Assembly (NCBI RefSeq): GCF_002443255.2
Contig: NW_019211459.1
Span: 25,501,388 to 25,565,387, forward strand
Length of the DNA: 64,000 nucleotides
Origin: Varroa destructor
Lineage: Eukaryota; Arthropoda; Arachnida; Mesostigmata; Varroidae
Direction: 5' to 3'
Position 1 is the first letter of the stretch. The number at the start of each line of letters is the position of its first letter. A model generated the notes under the pieces. That model was not told where the DNA came from. It searched no databases and was given only the letters and a program-made list of their open reading frames with translations. The translations under genes and the position numbers were made by a program. Of this stretch, positions 1 to 35,400 are shown piece after piece.

Positions 1-15
1 TAAAAATGAATTTAC

Positions 16-22465
<22,450 letters not shown>

Positions 22466-25400
22466 TTGGTGGCCGCCAATTCATCGGCCGTTTCTGGCCG
22501 ACGGTTGTGGAGTTTCCACAAGAATTCCGTGGTGATGAGGAAAAACGACTCTTCGGTACTAAACTCGCCAGAGCTTCATTCTGCTTTGGCTGTTGCTGCG
22601 GCGATTACTGCTACACGTTTCTTTTCGGTTGTGCGCACTGTTTGTTTCGTCCTTTTAGCCTAGCTCCGTCTAGCACAGTCTGAGTTACGTCTCTTGCCGT
22701 AGTTGAATTCTGCTTGGTAGACGATGGGTCGTAACGACTGGAATAAGAGTACCACACTGCCACCCACAGCATGTAGTCACAATTGCTGTTGTTCATTCGA
22801 TAGCGGCTATCGCGGACAGTAGCTTTATTCGCTTAATAAGATGGGCATGCATTAGCTGTGAGAATCCATTCTTGCATAGATAAACGTCAATGCTACAATA
22901 GCGACTTCGGAACGGTTAAGCGAAACATGACGACTCACGATAAAACTACTTGGAGGACTACAACGGAAACACGCGGTCGACGTTTTCACTTGGTCACTTA
23001 TTGTTACATAATAATTATCATAACAGTAATAATGAAACATAATAAAAGTTTGACACGATCCATCGATCCGATGGCCACCATGGTGCGGTAACTAAGTTCA
23101 GACCTGAATAGGAAAAGAGTTCTGTCACACACTCACAGATAGACGGGTACACTGACTCGCCTGGCCCAGATGAGGGAACTGCCAAGCGCGCCACGTAAAC
23201 CCGTACTATACAAACGCAGATTGTGGTAGTGGTCTTCGTAAAAAAATTTTTCTTCGCTTGGGCTCGGACCGACCTGTAATCGTTTCAGATTAAGATACTC
23301 ATGTCAATGATGTGTGTCAGTTCTCGGACTTTGACCTTGGTCGGTTAACATCGAATAGCCAGCGTGTAGAGAACTAATGGCTTGCTGCCGACGGGAACGG
23401 TCAAATACTTAAAACGATCATAGCAATTCCAATAATAGTAACAGAATAAGAAGTCAACTTTCCAGCGATGGAACACACAAACAGGCTTCAGTAACACCTC
23501 AGTTTGGTCCACCTTAATGAGACCCCATTTTCTTTTAAACGCTATGCTTTGAGACTCACAGGACCGAACAGGCCCAGCAGCCTTTACATTTACTTGTTAT
23601 TCACTGCCCATGCGTTACATTATTACCATGGCAGGACTCGGACACTCACTATTGTCCACAATTTAAGCCCAATTTTTTCCTAGATTCCGGCCTCTTTCTT
23701 CCAAACGTTGACGTCTCGAGCTTCCCTTTGCCAGCCAGCTATCCATAATTAGAAAAGCGTAGTCGCAAGAGCGATCGTATCAGCTGCCAGTACAGCGCAT
23801 CGCGAGGATATCTTATATACAAGACTCGCACTCACAGCGGAATATTAGCAGGGACCGACGTTGTCTGGCAGTTTTCTTTCTCTTGATTTCACTTCTTCGA
23901 TTTTGTGCTCTCGAATGCACTGCGACACACAGTGGGCATTGCTTTGGACTTCAATCACTACTTTGGATTTGCTTGGGCTATTTATTTTGTTGTATAGTCC
24001 GGCGCCGTCGTCATCGCCGACGGCCAACACGTTATCGTAAGGTCGAGCGCAATCGGATGGTTCGTGCGATTGAGAACGTTGATGACAATTTCATTTGTAA
24101 AGTACTCTCGTTGCAGAAGTCGTTGCCAACGTAGCACTACAATTCGAACGGCATTAGTATTAACATGTCAATATATAGACGAGATCGAGATTAGTCACAG
24201 TTGTAGCGGCGAAACACTGGCAGAAATATGGGTGGTAAAGGTAAAATTGACAAAAAAATGCATGGATGCAAATAATGGACGGAAGGTACAGAATAGCAGT
24301 ACGTTATCGGGTGCTCGTAGCAATGCTAATAGGAGGATGAACCGATGAATCAGTCACCCACCGAAGCAGTACTTGGTCAACCAGTACACTCACTGTACTC
24401 GTTTGCGTATATCTGTGAGTCTCGATTGAATTTTAAATAGCAGTCGCGGAAGTATCGGTCAGCGATCGGCTGTTGACACTGCTCTTATAGCCCGACAGAA
24501 GCAGCTGATGTCGATAGTCTTCGATAAATGATAACGAACCCACGAGGCTCCGTCACAAACGAATACATAATAAGGCTGCCTGCAGCCGCAGTACAGGCTG
24601 ACTAACGCAGAGAATGATCGGAAAGTACACAGTAGAAGTACGTCGTTCGTTGCTCGTGGCAGTATTCAGTGAAGTTAGCGGAGCGCTTCCTACAGGAGCT
24701 CACGCGCTAGCTGCGATGCTGGCCCCTCACTGCTGTTGAATGTGATTGTCCAAGCTGTGACTACACTGGCACACACGGGAAGCAGCAACAGCAACGACGA
24801 CGAGACCTTGTAACGAGACCAGCCCGAAGCGGTGCCTCGAAAACGGGTCTACTTGCTCCAGGATTCCATGCAATTGACGCTGGACGCATTCTGTAAGTGG
24901 TTTCTTTACAATTAGAAAACGCTAACTGAAGTTAAGGCAAACGTAAAACTGGACGAAATTTGTTTGTTTGGCGTTCCCGCCTTTATATATCCGCCAAACA
25001 TCGGAGCAAAACGTTTCAGTAATCGACGTACTATCAAGTAGATTCACATAACAAGTGATTGTCTGTGGCAATGTTTTGCTTGGATTAGGTTAGCAAGCGG
25101 TAAGGGTACGATATTTCTATTTGAGGAATAGCGTACTAAGGTTGTCAGGAACAAATTTCACATATCTTCAATATCAACATCATAAGTAAAATCAATGACT
25201 CAAAATGCTGACGTTGTTGTTTATTTGGTGAAAGTTTTTCGAAGTTATGCCAGCTCGACCAGTCATCGTCGGTGCGTCTAAACCTATCTGTATGCGCCGG
25301 CCCTTTGAAAAATGAAACTCCCACTCTCTCCCATCGGGGACACGCCAGGGAAAGAAGGAAATCCAGTCGCAACCCTACGGCGGCTTTAACCCACTTTCAG

Positions 25401-28178
25401 CACAAACGGCGGTAGTGAGACTGGCTAGTTCAACCAGCAATAACAGCAAGTTTACCGCGCAGTCTGATTGACGTTACGGTGGCTGATTGAACTATCGTCG
25501 GACCAGTTCTTACTGTACAAGTAAGCGAAAAATCGTCCGCCGGTTAAAACCGTGTTGTTCTACTAGCATGTGGCCCTGCTTGGCGGCTGTGTGCCTGCAA
25601 ATAGAAATAGTGGTGGGTTATAAATGGCAAGTGAAAAAAAACCTGTGAACAGTTCGTCGTACTGTTGACCCTGCCAGGTCTAACCGTAGGGCTGCACGAT
25701 TGCCGCTGCTAAAATGATTTAGTCGACGTTGAAAATATTTGAAGACCCAAATTATCAACGTTCTATTCAGGATTTAAGTTGGCGTTAACGTAACGCGAGC
25801 TCATACAGTAGCAAAGCAGCAAGCGCAAGATGCTTATCCGGTCAGGGTTTACTTGTCCTAAGTATAGATGCTGCAGCTTAGCTTTTTCGTAAAGACTTTT
25901 ACCAAATCGCTCTATTGTTTGTCGGTCTGTTAATAGCCCCCCTTGATAGAAGGCTAACTGTCCTCAGCATTGTCAGAGAAAAATCGATTGGTATATTAGT
26001 GGGAAACCAGGCACGTATTTTCTGCCAACATCAAAGGAGACGCAGTTGTGAAATTGAATGCAGTGTTCCCGCTATAAGCTAATAGAGTTGCAGTGGTCCG
26101 ACTGTGGAACCGGATAACGAATAGTTCCAAAAAGGAAAAACGAGGGAGTAATCGGGACTGCAATAATCACATTAGGTCATCTAGATGGCGAAGTTCTTCT
26201 CGGAGTGCTCAGCTTAATTGTTATCATTTCGCCTGGCCAAACAGTGGCTATAGAAGTTCTACATAAGGAGTACTGATTGACAGCCCATTGGCTTATGTCA
26301 AGACAGGTAAGTTTATTTCGAGTATATCGAAATTTTTGGGTGTACTAGTCGAAACTGTTTGTCGAAACCGTTTCCATCGACATTTATGCCCACACAGTCT
26401 GGCCTGAACAGCTAATCCAATACGCTCTAGGGGGTCGAGGCTTACGTAAAGAACATTATTCTTTCTTCCAAAAATAATGTACTACCAAGGATATTCTTTC
26501 TTCCAAAAATAATGTACTACCAAGGACGAGTAACTGCCATAGTAGCTTTCAACGGTGGACCAGGAGTAGGCTCACTAATAGTTGAATGATATTCATATTG
26601 TATTACAAAACAATGCTTTTTTGGGTCGGGTTGTATTGCTTTGTTAGAGCCATCAAGGAGCTATTGAAGGAGTCTACGTTTCCTCTACGCTGTCGAACTG
26701 CTTTGGACTTGGCCTAAGGATAGTGGCTGAAAAGGTACTCGTAACGACAATACTGTCCTTCGTAGACAGACTAATGTATGCTAATACGGGAGTACGACTC
26801 GCCATGCCGCCTAATAAAACCGATGATAGATTACTCTTTATTAGTGGCCTTGGGGCGATCAGTGCATTCCTATACGTTTTTTCATCTCCATTGCTTCTTG
26901 TATTGGCTTTAGCATCGGAGACCGTATCTCTTTCTTTTCTGAGACGTATTGTTTAATCATTAATTAGATTATCGATAATAGTTTCAATTGGCGTGGTATC
27001 TGAAGAGCCTATGAATGATGAGAACGACGGCTTATCAAAACTTGTTGAAATACTGTTGAAATGTTTTGCTGCTTCTTTGAGACGTGTTAGGTAACTGGTG
27101 ACAGCTGTAAAAGGCTTCCAGAAAGCTGCCCATATATTGCATCAGTGTAGTAGGCGTCTCCTCCAATCTATGGTTTTTGTGTATCTGTCTGTGAACGTAA
27201 CGAAGATGCAGATCAATAAATTCGAGCGTAACAAGAGATAAACCTAAAACAGCATCTATCAGTCTTAAAGCGATTTACTTTTGGCGTGTGTATGGTAACC
27301 GCTGAAGGAACGGCTTTCATCTGTATGGCGGCTCTAAGAGCTATCACCATTAGCTGACCAAGCGATGACGAACGCAAATTTATTATATTTATCATGTACA
27401 TGTATCGTATCACGAATGTAATAAACGCGTTGTGTACATTCGTATATTCAATTGCTTAAATACAATGAATAATAGGCATTCAGTAAGAAGTTATTTATTG
27501 ACAAACCTGATTTGTTTTTTTCTGTGATATGCGTTCGGAACGTTATGACGGTAACGTCTCTATGTAGCGGACAATGTTCTGCTAAAGCGTGATCAAAATC
27601 GTATCACGCATACTTCTGCACATCGCAACGACGATGTTCTATTTACTTAAAAAAAAAAATTGGCAATTTCTTTTGAATGCTCTAACAGCATATGTGGTCT
27701 GATTTATTCCATTTGCTATACGCCACTTCTGAACGATCTACTGTCGCCATATGGAGTGATCATTTGTGACAGGCAAACTGGGCGTTCCTGAGTTTATATT
27801 CGTATCGAGCTTTTCAGGGCAGCATTTGTGTTTTGAAGTGACCTTTTTTAATAAAAAAATTTACAATTTAGCTGGACCTAATTTCTGCTGTTTGTGCAAA
27901 TATGTTTCACTGGTAACAAAAATAGGTTTCTATTGTGATTTGCTAATCGATCCAATCTACCCACGTAGCACATTTAGATGACTTTAAATGACGAGCTCCT
28001 AGCTATTTCCTATATATATATATATATACGCCTATCAGCTCTGTTGGATGCATAGTCAATCAAACAAATGTTATTGTGCTTTTATCTATTCTCTCGTCGG
28101 ATGTGCCGCTTTTTCAGCTCGTGGCGGGGCTTTCAGCGAGACTCAATGCGGAGACGCGACGTCGCATGCCGCTGCGCG
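22466..28178. other. Intergenic region between divergent CPD and TMEM248
   Basis: It must contain the promoters and 5' UTRs of CPD (leftward) and TMEM248 (rightward). Bases 22.4 to about 24.9 kb look richer in G+C than the surroundings, as expected near a promoter or UTR exon. The open frames are short and unrecognised. A 35-bp tandem duplication sits at 26457-26526 and a TA run at about 28010-28028, just upstream of the TMEM248 coding start. No TATA box or initiator can be assigned with confidence. Confidence 0.6.
26457..26526. repeat. Exact 35-bp tandem duplication
   Basis: Two identical head-to-tail copies of a 35-bp unit beginning TATTCTTTCTTCC, with breaks in identity immediately outside on both sides. 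Confidence 0.95.
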
Positions 28179-28457
28179 ATGCTCCTTATAAGTCCAGGAA
28201 TATCCCTTGTCCGAATTCTACTATCACTACAGCCACCGCTTCTATTATTTACATTTTGTCTGTTAGCATTTGCTTTCTCAATGTTATCCATGTCGTCGGG
28301 ATTAGAAGATCGTACACTCGCTAATCCCGATGTTGAGCTGGATTGGAACGAGTTCATGTCGCGTCTGGCACAACTCCACTACTGCGTACTGCCTAACAAG
28401 AACCGAGATACAAACAGCCGGAATACGTCAGCGTCAGCTGATCAACCTAAGGTTCAG
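28179..28457 (+). CDS. TMEM248: TMEM248 exon 1 (coding part)
   Basis: It encodes the N-terminus, the first membrane segment and the DWNEF motif. It ends at PKVQ with CAG|GTAATT, phase 0. The frame is open upstream to 28068, so an N-terminal extension of 37 Arg-rich residues is possible but unsupported by the family. Confidence 0.85.
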
Positions 28458-31400
28458 GTAATTACCTGGAACACAGCCCATTTCAGTTGGTCAGTGCTTT
28501 CCTTTGCTCCTAATATCGTTTCATCTGGCCACGACATTTTTCCCACAGCATGTTTATTTTTGGCACTCAAGCAACCAGTACGTGGGTATGAAGACGACGA
28601 CGACGACGACAGTAAAATTTGAAAAAACATCGAATGAACATTTTGAAAATTTTCGAAGTTTCGTTTATTCACGATCGAGTTCTAGAATAATAGCGATATT
28701 CATAATAAAACACTTCAATTGTGGTCGTTTTCTAATGCTAAATTGTCAAGTACTAGCATAGATTGCTTAGCAAAGATGGCGCGCCTATTTTAGAGGAAAT
28801 ATTTAACCTAAAGAAAAAAGTTTTTGTCATTGAGGATCCAATCACGATGCAAAGTTAATTTGTCATACACTTCAATTGACGCTTCTATAACGGACGACAC
28901 ATTCTTTTACTGTCGCATGCAGGTAGTCGACCAGGGGAAAAGCCTGGCTGCCCTACTTCCTGATATTGAACTGCCCCTAAGGAGCCGTAGTACAAAGGGT
29001 AAAGGTGCTGGGGGCTATACTTCTGATAACGGACATTCCGCCGACCGTCCACAGAACGTCACAGTAGCTGTTTCGATCAAGGGAAATTTCCACCGTAGTG
29101 TCCTGACAGAAGCTATGTCTTGGCATGCCATTGCCACCGGCGATATGGTTTGTAAAGCTTACTAGTACCACTAGGAGTTACTCGCTACTGTTATGTTTCT
29201 GAATTAGATTGATGTATTATAGGTTGTCTTAAAAATTGGATTTAAATGTTGTTATAGCATATTTCGTCACGTCTTCCGTGATGAATATAGTATACAAAAA
29301 AAACTTGTACACGAGCGGAAGCATTTATCTCAAAATTGTTTTGTAATAAAATAAATCGCCGTTTTTTTTTGAAGAAATAGGGAAATGCAGGGTAAATAGA
29401 ACCAATGTATTCATGTCTTCAGTCGAATTTTGAAAATTTAGTAAGAGAGCGACGCATTTTTCTTTTGTAATTCGTAAACTTGTACGAAATACTAGACTTG
29501 AACTAAATATCTATTTTGGGGGAAAGTTTTTGCAGAAATGTTATGGGTATATCAAAAAGTATTTTTCTAGATGAAGATTTTTATGAGAGATTACATGGTC
29601 TATAAACCTACAAGTAACCCTATCACGTAGATCAGTTATGAGGATATCACGAACCTGCCCTAGATTCTTCATAGGCGTCACATGTTTAAAAAAAACATGT
29701 GACGCCTCTACACAGGCACGGGTAGAATTTACCTGTGCTTCAAAAACTAAAAAACTGAAATGTGCTGTTTTCGAACGATGCTCATATGTCTGTATATTCG
29801 AGCTCTCGTCCACTCTTCCGCACCTTTGTCTTTATTATTCTTCTGCCACTTTCGTCTGCGTAAGCCATTAGGTATTTAAACAACAACAGGTAAACATTAC
29901 TATGATTTTCGGTCGTTGTTTAAATATTCCATGGAATCTATACGCATTGATTTTCAGATTGGTAGTCGAGGCGTTCTGTCTCGCGCCCCGTTTCAGCTGG
30001 TGATGCTTTTGTGGCCTGTAAAATCGGAAGAAACTGGGGAAAATGAAAAGCAAACAGCAAAGGCCAAGACTCCAATGGTGCTGACTGAAGTATGCCTTGT
30101 CATTCAAGGGCCCGCTGCCCTGCTACCAAAGACTCGGGCGCCTTCTAGGTGTTATCTGAGTGCCATACCTCCACAGGTGAGTAGACATTCATAAGAACTT
30201 ATATATAGTATAGTATATAGTGTATAGTGGAAAAATTGGCCTTGTAATCGAAATGAGGTGTCATGCTTAAACCTTAATCGTAGAGTTTGTCCAAGTAGCC
30301 TCGAGATCTTTTTCAAGGCTCGGATTACTTGTGCAAATGGCACTCATTAAGGAAACCGTTCAGTTTCTAAGAAACAAAAGGGTAGCTACCCAAGCCGGTG
30401 TACACTTGTATAGTATGAAAAACGTATTTGCATTGTATTAATACATTGTAAGATCTTAATCTCTATCATTGCTATTTCGTGCAACTCCTAACCAGACTCG
30501 GCCGCCGATGTTGGGCTTTTCAGCCGCTTGCACCATACCTTATTTAGGGAACTTATGAAAGTAAGTAAAATTTAAAAAAAGTTAGATCTCGAAAATTCAC
30601 GACCACGCAACGAAATAGCTCTCAACACGTTTTATATTACATCGTTTTATCCACATCATTCTATTTTAAAGCAGAAAAAAGACAACGCCAATTATCTGAG
30701 CTACGTCAATTCGCGGATATTCTGCATGCAGCCTTCGGTCCTCGTGCAGGCAACGCCAGGTAGACGTTTTCAAGTAGATCGTATTGTGTAAACACAGCCA
30801 GTCATTCCTGCAGCTGGCTGATGGTCGAGTCCGGAAAATAAAAGCGCTTTTTTTTCCTGTCGGCTAAATCCCCCTACTACTGACTGATTCACGATCGATG
30901 AGCCTTCGTGCCCAACAAGACGCTCGTCGCTCTCCCACGCCGCCCCTGTCGGTGTGCATCTGCCAGCTTACAATTCGATTAGAACCATTAGTCATGCCAA
31001 ACGTTAGGTATTGAAAAGTCCAGTGGAAGATAGTAGTCCATCAACGACGAGCCGAAGCAGTGCAACGGCATCTCCGCTTGCTTCTCGAAGAAGCGCCGAG
31101 TCATAATTGGTTGCGACCGGCATCAGAGCTTCGAGTCGAAAAGTAGTGGGGTGACAGCGGCTCGTACGTGAGGGGGGGTCGTTTGCAAGCTTGCTCGGAA
31201 AATGTACACCGCCACCGAAAGAGTTTAATCGGATTGACGTGTATTCACCAAATCGAAGGAATAGTGGCTTGATAAACCGGTGAAGTGTACTGCCGAGTAG
31301 CTGACAAATAAAAGATTTATATGGCTTGTAAGGTATGTTTGGTGAATGTCTTACGCTGCGTGGCAACATCGATTACCTCGTTTGCCCTTTTCAGATTGCA

Positions 31401-32468
31401 TAGACGTATTTATATTTTGGACCAGGGTATTTAGATAACAAAATATTAGGCTATCCAATAGGGGTAGGAGTGAGATCTGTGTAATAACTGCGATCTCAAA
31501 ACCAGATTTAGCCCACATATGCCTGTCCGAAGATTAAACATAAATCTTCATGCATAAGTATACGTGCAAGCTGGGAAAGAAAAAGAAGCCAAGCTCTTTA
31601 TGAAGCCAATAGTTGAAGATCTGTAGGCCACTTTGTCACTGCCTATAGAGCATAGCGCGACCTGTTACCGTGCCGCTCGTTACAGCATTTCAAAATAGTC
31701 CATTTGTCGCCAAATACACTTCAACCTATTATTTTGAAGCCTTCTGGATTCATCGCCATTCATAACAACGCACTGAATACCTTCTTCGTGATGTGCCTGC
31801 TTGATCTCGGTTCGTAAATATAGGTAGTAGTATTAAGTTAGTCATTTTACATTAACTTGGTGAGCTTTCGATTGTATACGATTGATGATCCGAGATCAAG
31901 ACAAATACTGGTTTAGCTATTCCGCTGTTGTTTCAGACAAGATACATCGTTTTCAGTAACGCTACCATTTATTCTCCGCAGATAACCCGCGAGGTGAAAT
32001 TACAGCGAACTGCTGCCGACGCGCAAGGAAAGCAGGGCAATATTTGTACACAAGGTTAGTATAGCAGAGTGAACTGTTCCTCGTTTTTGTCTGATAAAAA
32101 CGCGGATCTAGGGTACATGCCTATCATACGCTTCAATGTTAATTCATTTCTTATTATTTTATAAGAAGTTTTGTTTTTTGTCCAGTTTTCACATGCAACC
32201 AAGTTTAACACTTCTTCTGTTTCTTTGTGCTTCAGGAGTTTGGACTTCATTCACATATCAGCCAGATCCAGCACTTCAGGTGCTGCTTTCTCGAAGTGAC
32301 CTACTTCTGGTGAAAGAGCGACTTCAGCGAAGCGGGCTCTTTCTGTTAGCGCTGTCAGCGCTACTCATCGTCGGAGCTGGGCTATCGCAACACTCGAGCC
32401 CACGGAGATTTGGCTTCTCAAATGGGTCACATCATTACAAGCTGAAGATTGACGCAAGCGTCAGTTAA
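28179..32468 (+). CDS. TMEM248: TMEM248/TMEM219-family membrane protein, 5 exons
   Basis: Exons 28179-28457, 28923-29147, 29958-30176, 31982-32054 and 32236-32468 join in phase to a 342-residue protein (human TMEM248 is 314). The N-terminus MLLISPGISLVRILLSLQPP aligns with the start of TMEM248, followed by a membrane segment at about residues 20-41 and the family motif DWNEF at 55-59 with LHYCV. Near the C-terminus come FTYQPDPALQVLL and a second membrane segment at about 299-317 (LFLLALSALLIVGAG). The middle is a large lumenal or extracellular region with Asn-X-Ser/Thr sites. This topology is typical of the family, whose molecular role is poorly known; TMEM219 is reported as an IGFBP3 receptor. 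The ATG at 28179 is preferred over an upstream in-frame ATG at 28068 because the alignment begins there. Confidence 0.87.
28923..29147 (+). CDS. TMEM248: TMEM248 exon 2
   Basis: 75 codons between acceptor CATGCAG and donor ATG|GTTTGT, both phase 0. It encodes part of the lumenal region, including VTVAVSIKGNF, which resembles the VSVSITLT strand region of TMEM248, and NVT as a possible glycosylation site. Confidence 0.8.
29673..29707. repeat. Perfect inverted repeat, 15-bp arms, A5 loop
   Basis: Arms AGGCGTCACATGTTT at 29673-29687 and its exact complement at 29693-29707, in TMEM248 intron 2. Confidence 0.92.
29958..30176 (+). CDS. TMEM248: TMEM248 exon 3
   Basis: 73 codons between acceptor TTTTCAG and donor CAG|GTGAGT, phase 0 at both ends. 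It reads RAPFQLVMLLWPV, then a charged Lys/Glu-rich stretch at about 30025-30070 that may be lineage-specific, then TEVCLVIQGPAALLP, which aligns with the conserved ACMTLTASPGVFP region of TMEM248. Confidence 0.83.
30177..31981 (+). other. TMEM248 intron 3 (1.8 kb)
   Basis: No further exon recognised. A 121-codon minus-strand open frame at 31004-31369 has no similarity I recognise and is treated as chance. Confidence 0.7.
31982..32054 (+). CDS. TMEM248: TMEM248 exon 4
   Basis: Short exon (ITREVKLQRTAADA, NICTQ) after the strong acceptor TTCTCCGCAG, ending CAAG|GTTAGT in phase 1. It precedes exon 5, whose phase matches. Confidence 0.8.
32236..32468 (+). CDS. TMEM248: TMEM248 exon 5 with stop
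   Basis: The acceptor GTGCTTCAG at 32235 completes the split Gly codon. It encodes VWTSFTYQPDPALQVLL, the second membrane helix and a short cytosolic tail (SPRRFGF, YKLKIDASVS) ending at TAA. No clear AATAAA is seen close downstream. Confidence 0.87.
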
Positions 32469-35400
32469 CTAGACGCTAATCAACTTTACGTCGACGGCTC
32501 ACTCAGTGAGATTCTGGGAATGAGTTGTACCCGTGTATACACTGTCCTCAATGTGAATTTCTAACCGAAAGATGCCAGAGGCTGCAAGTCATGAAATCAC
32601 AAAGGTCATTAAGCTAGATCAGTCATAGAAAAACCGCTTTAAAAAAAACAGCGAGAAAATAACCTTATTCTGTGATAAGTCTGCCACGAGGAGTCACAAC
32701 GGCTCCGTTTAATTACTGCTTGCGCACACGTACCAACGGGTACCACTGATGTACGAAGACCCATCACGCTGTGCGCAAGTAACATTATTCAATTTCCAGA
32801 TGGAAAAAATATACTTTCACAAGCTTATTTATTTTGTCTATGAGCAAATCTCAAGGAGGAAGTTGTATTGGTACCTCCTCAAAACCGATGCTTATGCGGG
32901 TTAGTTGCGTGTAGATATAGCTAGAGTAGACAAAACAGCTTTATTCATACACGTGTTCATATGTGAGACGATTGTATCCGCTATCCGATTTTCTTTCCAA
33001 TCCGAAATTAAAAACGAAGCACCTTTAAATGATGGGATGATTCTTGCTCCAGCCAGAAATTGCCCAACCTTCAGAGAATCCAAGCGGCAGCTGACAGCCT
33101 ATATCAGTCGCCCGATACGAAATTTCTGTATTAGTCCAGCTGCAGCATTCAGCTAACTTGAGGTGAACTTACTCTTATAGTCCCATACGGTGTTTATTTT
33201 TATCATAGCATAAGCTGCTTAAGCCATCTCCTAGCTAAATGGCAACCCATAGGTTGGTAAAGCAATGAGCACCTTCGCGTTTAGTAAACAAACAAGCAAG
33301 GCAAGACAAACAACAAATAGACCATTAATGGTAGCTACAATACTATAGAGACGTATTTTCCGGACTCAATAATACCATACTTCTAAACGCGCCTTCCGCA
33401 ACGGTACTTTGTGGATATGTCGTATTTAGGTTCTGAAGTGTTGTATAGGCATCAAGAATTTATATAGCGCACACAAAGGAAATTGTGTCGATTTCTCCTC
33501 CTATTAAACCGATGTGGAAATGTCTGACGGATTCAACATTTACGACCTTAATCTAGGCAGTAGTACACAGAAGTGCGTTATATAATAGTAGCGTGTCATA
33601 GGCGCACATGATCGCTCCGAATTATCGACAATCTATACAACGTGCTCGACTAAGCGTGAACAAAATAAATTACCGCTAAGGTAAAGCTAAGAAAACCCCG
33701 ACTTCGGTTAATGAGACGAATCATATTGGGTCGCTTCCGATTTTTCGTACAAATGATTGCGTACATGTAGAAAGGAACAGTCGAAAAACACCACGTGATC
33801 TGATTTGCCCCACTGCAAAACCTTGCGCCGAAACGTACCACTGTGCAGAAAATATCCATCTAAAGTGAAGCATTCTATAAGGGTAAACACAACCAACTGA
33901 CTATACGACCTCAGGCGTGATGCTGCGAGGTTTCAACTCAGGTAGCTTCAACGTCGCCAGCCATAGATATAGGCTCCATACAGAGAAGTAGGCTCTCACA
34001 ATGACTATTGTAAGTGATGAAAATTTGCGTTGTATTATCTATTGAAATGTACACATGTCCAGTTTACATTTACGATTGTACCTCATGATAGATTTTGTTG
34101 AAATAGACTATTTCAAATTAGAAATACACTAACATGTAGTAGACCGCATTTCATCAAAGTGCGTTCATACTTCGAACTAATCATCTGAATTTGAAAAAGT
34201 GTGTATATTAATTAGTAGCGAACTAATTTCAGATAAAGATCACGGGTGGAAGTTCGCTGCGCTGTACTAGTTCCTCACTCCAACTCGAAAGCTGAGTTAT
34301 GATAGCGATTTTGAAGGTAGAAGACAACTTCGCTTCCACAACAGCTGGGCGCCACCTATGTCACGCCTGATTCACGCCCGCAATTCTAGCCCTGGAGTGC
34401 CGGAGTCAGCGATCGGACAGAGCTTTCTGCACCGATTAAACGCTTCGATTCGGCCTCTGGAAGCATCGACGCGGGATTTGTGGAGTCGCTGTTACTGCCG
34501 GCTCGATCTGCTAGAAATTGAGAAACCAGCTGGACTCCAGTGCTCCAGCTTGGCCGGCGACGGTCTGTTGACCTACCGACGACACTGGACGCGTTGCCAC
34601 TAATAGAAGAAATCCATTAGACCCTAACGGATCATTGAAATTAGTGTAAATGTTAGCATCTGTATCTGGCAGTCGCGTTGCTTGAACCTTCCTGGAAGCG
34701 GCGCTGCTGAATGGGTCGGTCTCTATTTGTACAAGCTTTGAGCGCGTTCTGTCGCTGCCGAGAACACGTGTGGCTGCCCGCTTCCGAAACTTCGTTGATT
34801 ATTGATTCCTTGTGTAGTAGTAAGTTGATGGGCTTTTTGTGCTGAAGCAATATTCCGGACTATGCTGGCTGCCGCATTACTTAACGCTAACGATGACAGT
34901 ATCGGCTCTGTTCTATGGAGGCTTTCACTAGAAAGCTTTCTTCCATCGTCGCTGCTGACTTCGTCGCAGTAGGCTTCGCCGTACCGAAACCGAAGAACAG
35001 TTTGGGTGACAGGGTATGGCTATTGCTACCTACTGCCGTTGACTTGAACACTGCCCAGTCCCGAAGGTATGTTCAACGGTGACAGCTGGCGTGTCGACAT
35101 TCATAGGGATCTCCAAGGAGTGGATAGGTTGGCAGTCCATGAGAGCCGCAGTTGCCAGACCGCTGCTAAGCGATTCAGGCGTAGTTTTAGGTTTCACGCG
35201 AGTTGGGCAGCATTAAGGCAGTAAATGCATCCTCAGGTAGAGGTGGGTATGGTGAGGAGGTCGGCTGTCTTGCCGACATAACTGCCCAGTCGGAGTTCTA
35301 GTTGCATGCGGACTGCGTTCGCGTTCGTTGTGGGTTCGCTGGAGACTGCGTATTTACAAACATGACCGGAGGTGGATTAACGGGTAAGTGACTATGGGGC

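Noticed and set aside
28597..28614. GAC repeat encoding poly-Asp after TMEM248 exon 1
   Set aside because: It lies beyond the exon 1 donor at 28458, so it is intronic and not a protein feature.
31004..31369. 121-codon minus-strand open frame in TMEM248 intron 3
   Set aside because: No recognisable motif, no splice context, composition not distinctive.
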